Positions 22,701-34,700 of a stretch of 37,210 bases of DNA are shown here, piece after piece (the stretch's first letter is position 1; every line of letters begins with the position of its first letter). The stretch comes from Nemertoderma westbladi (taxonomy: Eukaryota; Xenacoelomorpha; Nemertodermatida; Nemertodermatidae), in the NCBI GenBank assembly GCA_032718475.1, contig JAUCBJ010005282.1, positions 1-37,210 on the forward strand. The letters run 5' to 3'. Under the pieces are notes generated by a model that worked only from the letters and a program-made list of their open reading frames with translations, searched no databases and was not told the DNA's origin. A program made the position numbers and the translations under genes.

Positions 22701-25700
22701 GACTCGGAAACGTAAAGTAAGTTGGAAGATTAATGGACTCGGAAAGGTACAGTAGTTTGGAAGATTAATGGACTCGGAAAGGTACAGTAGGTTGGAAGAT
22801 TAATGGACTCGGAAACGTACAGTAGGTTGGAAGATTAATGGACTCGGAAAGGTACAGTAGTTTGGAAGATTAATGGACTCGGAAAGGTACAGTAGTTTGG
22901 AAGATTAATGGACTCGGAAAGGTACAGTAGGTTGGAAGATTAATGGACTCGGAAACGTACAGTAGGTTGGAAGATTAATGGACTCGGAAACGTACAGTAG
23001 GTTGGAAGATTAATGGACTCGGAAAGGTACAGTAGGTTGGAACATTAATGGACTCGGAAAGGTAGAGTAATTTGGAAGATTAATGGACTCGGAAGCGTAG
23101 AGTAGGTTGGAAGATTAATGGACTCGGAAACGTAAAGTAAGTTGGAAGATTAATGGACTCGGAAAGGTACAGTAGGTTGGAAGATTAATGGACTCGGAAA
23201 CGTTAAGTAGGTAGAAAGATTAATGGACTCGGAAACGTAGAGTAATTTGGAAGATTAATGGACTCGGAAACGTAAAGTAAGTTGGAAGATTAATGGACTC
23301 GGAAAGGTACAGTAGGTTGGAAGATTAATGGACTCGGAAAGGTACAGTAGGTTGGAAGATTAATGGACTCGGAAACGTTAAGTAGGTAGAAAGATTAATG
23401 GACTCGGAAACGTACAGTAGGTTGGAAGATTAATGGACTCGGAAACGTAAAGTAAGTTGGAAGATTAATGGACTCGGAAACGTACAGTAGGTTGAAAGAT
23501 TAATGGACTCGGAAACGTACAGTAGGTTGAAAGATTAATGGACTCGGAAACGTAAAGTAAGTTGAAAGAGTAATGGACTCGGAAACGTAAAGTAAGTTGG
23601 AAGATTAATGGACTGGGAAAGGTACAGTAGTTTGGAAGATTAATGGACTCGGAAACGTACAGTAGGTTGAAAGATTAATGGACTCGGAAACGTAGAGTAG
23701 GTTGGAAGATTAATGGACTCGGAAAGGTACAGTAGGTTGAAAGATTAATGGACTCGGAAACGTAGAGTAGGTTGGAAGATTAATGGACTCGGAAACGTAG
23801 AGTAGGTTGGAAGATTAATGGACTCGGAAAGGTACAGTAGGTTGAAAGATTAATGGACTCGGAAACGTAAAGTAGGTTGAAAGATTAATGGACTCGGAAA
23901 CGTAAAGTAAGTTGGAAGATTAATGGACTCGGAAAGGTACAGTAGTTTGGAAGATTAATGGACTCGGAAAGGTACAGTAGGTTGAAAGATTAATGGACTC
24001 GGAAACGTAAAGTAAGTTGAAAGAGTAATGGACTCGGAAACGTACAGTAGGTTGAAAGATTAATGGACTCGGAAACGTAAAGTAAGTTGAAAGAGTAATG
24101 GACTCGGAAACGTAAAGTAAGTTGGAAGATTAATGGACTCGGAAAGGTACAGTAGGTTGGAAGATTAATGGACTCGGAAACGTAAAGTAACTTGAAAGAT
24201 TAATGGACTCGAAAACGTAAAGTAAGTTGGAAGATTAATGGACTCGGAAACGTAAAGTAAGTTGAAAGAGTAATGGACTCGGAAACGTAAAGTAAGTTGG
24301 AAGATTAATGGACTCGGAAAGGTACAGTAGTTTGGAAGATTAATGGACTCGGAAAGGTACAGTAGGTTGAAAGATTAATTGACTCGGAAAGGTACAGTAG
24401 TTTGGAAGATTAATGGACTCGGAAAGGTACAGTAGTTTGGAAGATTAATGGACTCGGAAAGGTACAGTAGGTTGGAAGATTAATGGACTCGGAAACGTAC
24501 AGTAGGTTGGAAGATTAATGGACTCGGAAAGGTACAGTAGGTTGGAAGATTAATGGACTCGGAAAGGTACAGTAGTTTGGAAGATTAATGGACTCGGAAA
24601 GGTACAGTAGTTTGGAAGATTAATGGACTCGGAAAGGTACAGTAGGTTGGAAGATTAATGGACTCGGAAACGTACAGTAGGTTGGAAGATTAATGGACTC
24701 GGAAACGTACAGTAGGTTGGAAGATTAATGGACTCGGAAAGGTACAGTAGTTTGGAAGATTAATGGACTCGGAAAGGTACAGTAGGTTGGAAGATTAATG
24801 GACTCGGAAACGTACAGTAGGTTGGAAGATTAATGGACTCGGAAACGTACAGTAGGTTGGAAGATTAATGGACTCGGAAAGGTACAGTAGGTTGGAAGAT
24901 TAATGGACTCGGAAAGGTAGAGTAATTTGGAAGATTAATGGACTCGGAAGCGTAGAGTAGGTTGGAAGATTAATGGACTCGGAAAGGTACAGTAGGTTGG
25001 AAGATTAATGGACTCGGAAACGTAAAGTAACTTGAAAGATTAATGGACTCGAAAACGTAAAGTAAGTTGGAAGATTAATGGACTCGGAAACGTAAAGTAA
25101 GTTGAAAGAGTAATGGACTCGGAAACGTAAAGTAAGTTGGAAGATTAATGGACTCGGAAAGGTACAGTAGTTTGGAAGATTAATGGACTCGGAAAGGTAC
25201 AGTAGGTTGGAAGATTAATGGACTCGGAAACGTACAGTAGGTTGGAAGATTAATGGACTCGGAAAGGTACAGTAGTTTGGAAGATTAATGGACTCGGAAA
25301 GGTACAGTAGTTTGGAAGATTAATGGACTCGGAAAGGTACAGTAGGTTGGAAGATTAATGGACTCGGAAACGTACAGTAGGTTGGAAGATTAATGGACTC
25401 GGAAACGTACAGTAGGTTGGAAGATTAATGGACTCGGAAAGGTACAGTAGGTTGGAACATTAATGGACTCGGAAAGGTAGAGTAATTTGGAAGATTAATG
25501 GACTCGGAAGCGTAGAGTAGGTTGGAAGATTAATGGACTCGGAAACGTAAAGTAAGTTGGAAGATTAATGGACTCGGAAAGGTACAGTAGGTTGGAAGAT
25601 TAATGGACTCGGAAACGTTAAGTAGGTAGAAAGATTAATGGACTCGGAAACGTAGAGTAATTTGGAAGATTAATGGACTCGGAAACGTAAAGTAAGTTGG

Positions 25701-28700
25701 AAGATTAATGGACTCGGAAAGGTACAGTAGGTTGGAAGATTAATGGACTCGGAAAGGTACAGTAGGTTGGAAGATTAATGGACTCGGAAACGTTAAGTAG
25801 GTAGAAAGATTAATGGACTCGGAAACGTACAGTAGGTTGGAAGATTAATGGACTCGGAAACGTAAAGTAAGTTGGAAGATTAATGGACTCGGAAAGGTAC
25901 AGTAGGTTGGAAGATTAATGGACTCGGAAAGGTAGAGTAATTTGGAAGATTAATATACTCGGAAAGGTACAGTAGGTTGGAAGATTAATGGACTCGGAAA
26001 GGTACAGTAGGTTGGAAGATTAATGGACTCGGAAACGTTAAGTAGGTAGAAAGATTAATGGACTCGGAAGCGTAGGGTAGGTTGGAAGATTAATGGACTC
26101 GGAAATGTAAAGTAAGTTGGAAGATTAATGGACTCGGAAACGTAAAGTACTGTAAGTTGAAAGATTAATGGACTCGGAAACGTTAAGTTGGTAGAAAGAT
26201 TAATGGACTCGGAAACGTACAGTAGGTTGGAAGATTAATTGACTCGGAAACGTACAGTAGGTTGGAAGATTAATTGACTCGGAAACGTACAGTAGGTTGG
26301 AAGATTAATGGACTCGGAAACGTTAAGTAGGTAGAAAGATTAATGGACTCGGAAAGGTACAGTAGGTTGGAAGATTAATGGACTCGGAAACGTTAAGTAG
26401 GTAGAAAGATTAATGGACTCGGAAACGTACAGTAGGTTGGAAGATTAATGGACTCGGAAACGTAGAGTAGGTTGGAAGATTAATGGACTCGGAAACGTAC
26501 AGTAGGTTGGAAGATTAATGGACTCGGAAACGTACAGTAGGTTGGAAGATTAATGGACTCGGAAATGTACAGTAGGTTGGAAGATTAATGGACTCGGAAA
26601 CGTAGAGTAGGTTGGAAGATTAATGTACTCGGAAAGGTACAGTAGGTTGGAAGATTAATGGACTCGGAAAGGTACAGTAGGTTGGAAGATTAATGGACTC
26701 GGAAACGTTAAGTAGGTAGAAAGATTAATGGACTCGGAAACGTACAGTAGGTTGGAAGATTAATGGACTCGGAAACGTAGAGTAGGTTGGAAGATTAATG
26801 GACTCGGAAAGGTACAGTAGGTTGGAAGATTAATGGACTCGGAAACGTAGAGTAGGTTGGAAGATTAATATACTCGGAAAGGTACAGTAGGTTGGAAGAT
26901 TAATGGACTCGGAAAGGTACAGTAGGTTGGAAGATTAATGGACTCGGAAACGTTAAGTAGGTAGAAAGATTAATGGACTCGGAAACGTACAGTAGGTTGG
27001 AAGATTAATGGACTCGGAAACGTAGAGTAGGTTGGAAGATTAATGGACTCGGAAACGTACAGTAGGTTGGAAGATTAATGGACTCGGAAAGGTACAGTAG
27101 ATTGGAAGATTAATGGACTCGGAAAGGTACAGTAGGTTGGAAGATTAATGGACTCGGAAAGGTAGAGTAATTTGGAAGATTAATGGACTCGGAAGCGTAG
27201 AGTAGGTTGGAAGATTAATGGACTCGGAAAGGTACAGTAGGTTGGAAGATTAATGGACTCGGAAACGTAAAGTAACTTGAAAGATTAATGGACTCGAAAA
27301 CGTAAAGTAAGTTGGAAGATTAATGGACTCGGAAACGTAAAGTAAGTTGAAAGAGTAATGGACTCGGAAACGTAAAGTAAGTTGGAAGATTAATGGACTC
27401 GGAAAGGTACAGTAGTTTGGAAGATTAATGGACTCGGAAAGGTACAGTAGGTTGGAAGATTAATGGACTCGGAAACGTACAGTAGGTTGGAAGATTAATG
27501 GACTCGGAAAGGTACAGTAGTTTGGAAGATTAATGGACTCGGAAAGGTACAGTAGTTTGGAAGATTAATGGACTCGGAAAGGTACAGTAGGTTGGAAGAT
27601 TAATGGACTCGGAAACGTACAGTAGGTTGGAAGATTAATGGACTCGGAAACGTACAGTAGGTTGGAAGATTAATGGACTCGGAAAGGTACAGTAGGTTGG
27701 AACATTAATGGACTCGGAAAGGTAGAGTAATTTGGAAGATTAATGGACTCGGAAGCGTAGAGTAGGTTGGAAGATTAATGGACTCGGAAACGTAAAGTAA
27801 GTTGGAAGATTAATGGACTCGGAAAGGTACAGTAGGTTGGAAGATTAATGGACTCGGAAACGTTAAGTAGGTAGAAAGATTAATGGACTCGGAAACGTAG
27901 AGTAATTTGGAAGATTAATGGACTCGGAAACGTAAAGTAAGTTGGAAGATTAATGGACTCGGAAAGGTACAGTAGGTTGGAAGATTAATGGACTCGGAAA
28001 GGTACAGTAGGTTGGAAGATTAATGGACTCGGAAACGTTAAGTAGGTAGAAAGATTAATGGACTCGGAAACGTACAGTAGGTTGGAAGATTAATGGACTC
28101 GGAAACGTAAAGTAAGTTGGAAGATTAATGGACTCGGAAAGGTACAGTAGGTTGGAAGATTAATGGACTCGGAAAGGTAGAGTAATTTGGAAGATTAATA
28201 TACTCGGAAAGGTACAGTAGGTTGGAAGATTAATGGACTCGGAAAGGTACAGTAGGTTGGAAGATTAATGGACTCGGAAACGTTAAGTAGGTAGAAAGAT
28301 TAATGGACTCGGAAGCGTAGGGTAGGTTGGAAGATTAATGGACTCGGAAATGTAAAGTAAGTTGGAAGATTAATGGACTCGGAAACGTAAAGTACTGTAA
28401 GTTGAAAGATTAATGGACTCGGAAACGTTAAGTTGGTAGAAAGATTAATGGACTCGGAAACGTACAGTAGGTTGGAAGATTAATTGACTCGGAAACGTAC
28501 AGTAGGTTGGAAGATTAATTGACTCGGAAACGTACAGTAGGTTGGAAGATTAATGGACTCGGAAACGTTAAGTAGGTAGAAAGATTAATGGACTCGGAAA
28601 GGTACAGTAGGTTGGAAGATTAATGGACTCGGAAACGTTAAGTAGGTAGAAAGATTAATGGACTCGGAAACGTACAGTAGGTTGGAAGATTAATGGACTC

Positions 28701-31700
28701 GGAAACGTAGAGTAGGTTGGAAGATTAATGGACTCGGAAACGTACAGTAGGTTGGAAGATTAATGGACTCGGAAACGTACAGTAGGTTGGAAGATTAATG
28801 GACTCGGAAATGTACAGTAGGTTGGAAGATTAATGGACTCGGAAACGTAGAGTAGGTTGGAAGATTAATGTACTCGGAAAGGTACAGTAGGTTGGAAGAT
28901 TAATGGACTCGGAAAGGTACAGTAGGTTGGAAGATTAATGGACTCGGAAACGTTAAGTAGGTAGAAAGATTAATGGACTCGGAAACGTACAGTAGGTTGG
29001 AAGATTAATGGACTCGGAAACGTAGAGTAGGTTGGAAGATTAATGGACTCGGAAAGGTACAGTAGGTTGGAAGATTAATGGACTCGGAAACGTAGAGTAG
29101 GTTGGAAGATTAATATACTCGGAAAGGTACAGTAGGTTGGAAGATTAATGGACTCGGAAAGGTACAGTAGGTTGGAAGATTAATGGACTCGGAAACGTTA
29201 AGTAGGTAGAAAGATTAATGGACTCGGAAACGTACAGTAGGTTGGAAGATTAATGGACTCGGAAACGTAGAGTAGGTTGGAAGATTAATGGACTCGGAAA
29301 CGTACAGTAGGTTGGAAGATTAATGGACTCGGAAAGGTACAGTAGATTGGAAGATTAATGGACTCGGAAAGGTACAGTAGGTTGGAAGATTAATGGACTC
29401 GGAAAGGTAGAGTAGGTTGGAAGATTAATGGACTCGGAAACGTAGAGTAGGTTGGAAGATTAATGGACTCGGAAACGTACAGTAGGTTGGAAGATTAATG
29501 GACTCGGAAAGGTACAGTAGGTTGGAAGATTAATGGACTCGGAAAGGTACAGTAGGTTGGAAGATTAATGGACTCGGAAACGTTAAGTAGGTAGAAAGAT
29601 TAATGGACTCGGAAACGTACAGTAGGTTGGAAGATTAATGGACTCGGAAAGGTACAGTAGGTTGGAAGATTAATGGACTCGGAAAGGTACAGTAGGTTGG
29701 AAGATTAATGGACTCGGAAACGTACAATAGTTTGGAAGATTAATTGACTCGGAAACGTACAGTAGGTTGGAAGATTAATGGACTCGGAAAGGTACAGTAG
29801 GTTGGAAGATTAATGGACTCGGAAAGGTACAGTAGGTTGGAAGATTAATGGACTCGGAAACGTAGAGTAGGTTGGAAGATTAATGGACTCGGAAAGGTAC
29901 AGTAGGTTGGAAGATTGATGGACTCGGAAAGGTACAGTAGGTTGGAAGATTAATGGACTCGGAAACGTAGAGTAGGTTGGAAGATTAATGGACTCGGAAA
30001 GGTACAGTAGGTTGGAAGATTAATGGACTCGGAAACGTAGAGTAGGTTGGAAGATTAATGGACTCGGAAAGGTACAGTAGGTTGGAAGATTGATGGACTC
30101 GGAAAGGTACAGTAGGTTGGAAGATTAATGGACTCGGAAACGTAGAGTAGGTTGGAAGATTAATGGACTCGGAAAGGTACAATAGTTTGGAAGATTAATT
30201 GACTCGGAAACGTACAGTAGGTTGGAAGATTAATGGACTCGGAAATGTACAGTAGGTTGGAAGATTAATGGACTCGGAAACGTAGAGTAGGTTGGAAGAT
30301 TAATGTACTCGGAAAGGTACAGTAGGTTGGAAGATTAATGGACTCGGAAAGGTACAGTAGGTTGGAAGATTAATGGACAGGGAAACGTACAGTAGGTTGG
30401 AAGATTAATGGACTCGGAAAGGTACAGTAGGTTTGAAGATTAATGGACTCGGAAAGGTACAGAATTTTGGAAGATTAATGGACTCGGAAAGGTACAGTAG
30501 GTTGGAAGATTAATGGACTCGGAAAGGTAAAGTAAGTTGGAAGATTAATGGACTCGGAAACGTACAGTAGGTTGAAAGATTAATGGACTCGGAAACGTAA
30601 AGTAGGTTGGAAGATTAATGGACTCGGAAACGTACAGTAGGTTGGAAGATTAATGGACTCGGAAAGGTACAGTAGGTTGAAAGATTAATGGACTCGGAAA
30701 CGTAAAGTAGGTTGGAAGATTAATGGACTCGGAAACGTACAGTAGGTTGGAAGATTAATGGACTCGGAATACCCACACAGGCGCAGGAGGTCATAAGAAA
30801 GTCGAGAAACTATTATTACTATTATTTACTAACATTGCTGTTAATCTCTACTTTCTAACTTTATTTACTAACGTTGCTGTTAATCTCTACTTTCTAACTT
30901 TATTTACTAACGTTGCTGTTAATCTCTACTTTCTAACTTTATTTACTAACATTGCTGTTAATCTCTACTTTCTAACTTTATTTACTAACGTTGCTGTTAC
31001 TCTCTACTTTCTAACTTTATTTACTAACATTGCTGTTAATCTCTACTTTCTAACTTTATTTACTAACGTTGCTGTTAATCTCTACTTTCTAACTTTATTT
31101 ACTAACGTTGCTGTTAATCTCTAATTTCTAACTTTATTTACTAACATTGCTGTTAATCTCTACTTTCTAACTTTATTTACTAACATTGCTGTTAATCTCT
31201 ACTTTCTAACTTTATTTACTAACATTGCTGTTAATCTCTACTTTCTAACTTTATTTACTAACGTTTCAGATGTTGACTTTTGCCGAACCGGCATTATTTC
31301 CCATTTGTCCGACAAGTCGGCAAATTTTTTACTGAATTTCTCTATGAATATTTGGTCCAGTAAATTAGAAGCAGCAACGTATATAGTTGGTGCTCCCTCT
31401 ATGGAGGGAGTTACTAGAGGGTGGTACTCGTAAGGGATGCTGAACTTTGGTTTGTTTTCCAACTCTTTGGCAAAGCTGATTGGTTGGTTGTTTGGCCATT
31501 GCGGTTGCCACTGATCCTGTTAAATAATTAAAATAAATTAATAAGGAATGTTTCAATTATTAATATATGTTCGTGTTCAGATATTATAAATATATTTCGG
31601 GCACTTACTTACATTATGTTATTATTAATATTAAATTACATTATTTGTTATACTTTATTATATCAGAAGATATAATTCGAACGAACTGACACGTTCGTGG

Positions 31701-34700
31701 GGCCTTCGCGCAGCACGAGGCCCAGTTATGAGATACAAATTAAAATTGTGCGACTGTATCACAAAATCAGGTTATGAGAGATTAACCCACACCACCAATT
31801 AATCAAAGAAAGGGGGACAGTACGTGTTCACCCCTTTTAATCTGCACCCCCCCCCCCCCCCTCCCCCCACCCACCAATACATAACCGCGACATCTACCAC
31901 CCACGGAAGGGTAGCACGAACTTATTTCCAAACGCACGTTCAATATGCAAAGCCAGGTGGTTTATAGGAATATAGTCAAAGCAGTACTCGTCTTCATTAT
32001 AAGCCTCTTTGCGTTCGCCCTGTGTTGTATTAAAATATATTTATTAAACGCAGGCTGACGCTCTTTATAATAATAATACCTAGGGATGCCAGCTTCCAGA
32101 CTTTCAATCTTTACTGCCGCGCAAACCCCGCAGAGGAAGTTTTGGTTTGAGAGATCAAGCCCATCGGCAATTGGTGTTTCAATTTCGGTCCAGGAACTCT
32201 GACAATGGGAGCATTCAATCTTAGCTGTGGTCCATTCCCGTGGTTTCGGCTTCCTTTTCTTCGTCCCAATGACAGATTCTTCTGAAGACGTTCGATTCGC
32301 TTTCAGTTTATTGTTGGCGTTTGTGTTTTGAATTTGTATTCGAGTGGACAGTGGCCGGTTTCGAGGTAACCATACCGACCTGTGATAAGCGTTGGTTTTG
32401 TTGAGTGCCGGTATTCATCTTCTCTCACCTCTTCAATGTCAGATGTTGCAAATACTGATAACACGAATAACGGTATATATTTCAATACTTGTCAATAGTA
32501 ATATATATAATTTAGATAACTATTTTATATCTGTACTGTTGAGCAAACTCTACATAAATTCCAACCTGTGTATCGCCGGTAGTGCTGTTGCTGCAGTGCT
32601 ATGCAAGTGTGCTGAAGTGCTAGTTGCCACCGGTCAGCCGGTACCGGTAGTAGGGTGGTACCTACGGTGCGCACTACAACGGCAGTACAGCAATACGGTG
32701 TACCGTGCCAATGACTGAATGATTAGCGGTAACTATCTAAACTATTATATTATTATTACCGGTGCCGGTACTGGGCTATTAGGCCTAAACTATAATCACC
32801 GCAAGGGTTGCCAGGGCCATGTTTAATTAGATTACATGATATGGCATGTCTGCAGTGTATGGTACCGGCTGACCAGTATTGCAGTATTGACTGATTGCAG
32901 GATTCTCGATTCAGGGATTGAGTACAGCCTGACAGTACCGGTACACATGGTACATGCAGACAGCCACAATGTATTGCAAAATTTGTTAGAAACCCAGCTG
33001 ATTTATCCTACAGTAATAATAATTTAACGCATTTTAAATTTGGATAAATAAATTTATTACAACTGCAATAACAGTTACACTGATGCTGCACGAAGGCCCC
33101 ACGCAAATTCTACTTGGAAAATTTTCAAACTTTTGCCAAACAACATGTGTACCAAGTTTGGATAGATTTCATCAAGGATTGGCCGAGTTATTAACGTTTA
33201 AAATAGAATACTGAAAAAAAAAACCACGCGACAGAACGACAGGTTGATTAATGGTACCCCTACGCTAAGGCTCACTCACTTCGTGGCTCGCCCCACATAA
33301 TTAATAGTCATGAGGTTTTCGTGGAACACGTCATTTTATTCGACAATATTACCTTTTCATATCTCTCTTTGCTCTCCATGAATGTCCGATACGGTAGTAG
33401 CAGTAGTTCCACCTCAAACTGCGGCACTGCAGAACTGAAGCGAATTATAGTTGCTCACTGAATGGATAACATGTGTACTTCTGTATTACCACACGGCACG
33501 CACAAGAATAAAACAAATAATTTTTGACGGTGAAATTCAAACGTTTATTGGAACAAAAGTAGCGTAGTATATACTGTATTTCTCTTGTTATTATTATTAT
33601 TATAAAATTTAATTTCACAGGGACCCATAAATAATTTCACCAATGAGCATCACAAGGTATATACTTATAATTAAAGAACAACAAAACTACACACATTAGA
33701 TGTTCAGTTTCTCAAACAAAGCTACACACATTAGGTGTTCAGTTTCTCAAACAACGCTACACACATTAGGTGTTCAGTTTCTCCAACAAAGCTACACACA
33801 TTAGGTGTGCAGTTTCTCCAACAAAGCTACACACATTAGGTGTGCAGTTTCTCAAACAACGCTACACACATTAGATGTTCAGTTTCTCAAACAAAGCTAC
33901 ACACATTAGGTGTGCAGTTTCTCCAACAAAGCTACACACATTAGGTGTGCAGTTTCCTCCAACAAAGCTACACACATTAGGTGTGCAGTTTCTCCAACAA
34001 AGCTACACACATTAGGTGTGCAGTTTCTCCAACAAAGCTACACACATTAGGTGTGCAGTTTCTCCAACAAAGCTACACACATTAGGTGTGCAGTTTCTCC
34101 AACAAAGCTACACACATTAAGTGTGCAGTTCTCCATGTAACAACATCGCTACACATTAGGTGTGCAATTTCTCCAACAAAGCTACACACATTAGGTGTGC
34201 AGTTTCTCCAACAAAGCTACACACATTAGGTGAGCAGTTCTCCATGTAACAACAACGCTACACATTAGGTGTGCAGTTCACCATGTAACAACAAAGCTAC
34301 ATACATTAGGTGTGCAGTTTCTCCAACAAAGCTACACACATTAAGTGTGCAGTTCTCCATGTAACAACATCGCTACACATTAGGTGTGCAATTTCTCCAA
34401 CAAAGCTACACACATTAGGTGTGCAGTTTCTCCAACAAAGCTACACACATTAAGTGTGCAGTTCTCCATGTAACAACAACGCTACACATTAGGTGTGCAG
34501 TTCTCCATGTAACAACAAAGCTACACTCATTAGGTGTGCAGTTTCTCCAACAAAGCTACACACATTAAGTGTGCAGTTCTCCATGTAACAACATCGCTAC
34601 ACATTAGGTGTGCAGTTTCTCCATGTAACAACAACGCTACACATTAGGTGTGCAGGTGAGGTTCTCCACAAAGCTACACATTAGGTGTGCAGTTGCAGTT

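Larger units (their letters stand above)
19781..30769. repeat. 35-bp satellite array, about 314 units, with higher-order duplications
   Basis: The unit contains TTAATGGACTCGGAAACGTA and continues CAGTAGGTTGGAAGA, repeated head to tail for 11.0 kb without interruption. Variable positions are AACG/AAGG, TACAG/TAAAG/TAGAG/TTAAG and GGTTGG/GTTTGG/AGTTGA/ACTTGA. Rare variants recur at fixed distances: GACTGGG at 21200 and 23615, and GAACATT at 23043 and 25458 (both 2415 bp, 69 units). Then GAACATT again at 27703, TAATATACTC at 25951 and 28196, and a 5-bp insertion (AGTACTGTAAG) at about 26146 and 28391 (all 2245 bp). The array lies in intron 2 of the RTP-like gene. No coding. Confidence 0.95.

Noticed and set aside
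29985-30182. 65-codon minus-strand frame in the satellite (Leu/Ser/Pro-rich repeat)
   Set aside because: Satellite units read out of register; an artefact of the 35-bp period.
19781-30769. CRISPR array (35-bp repeats)
   Set aside because: There are no spacers: the 35-bp units are directly adjacent and the genome is eukaryotic.
32303-32485. 60-codon minus-strand frame starting KYIPLFVLSVFATSD
   Set aside because: It starts at TTG and not ATG, ends before the Cys motifs, and is a different frame from the CSHC exon. A signal peptide is not convincing.
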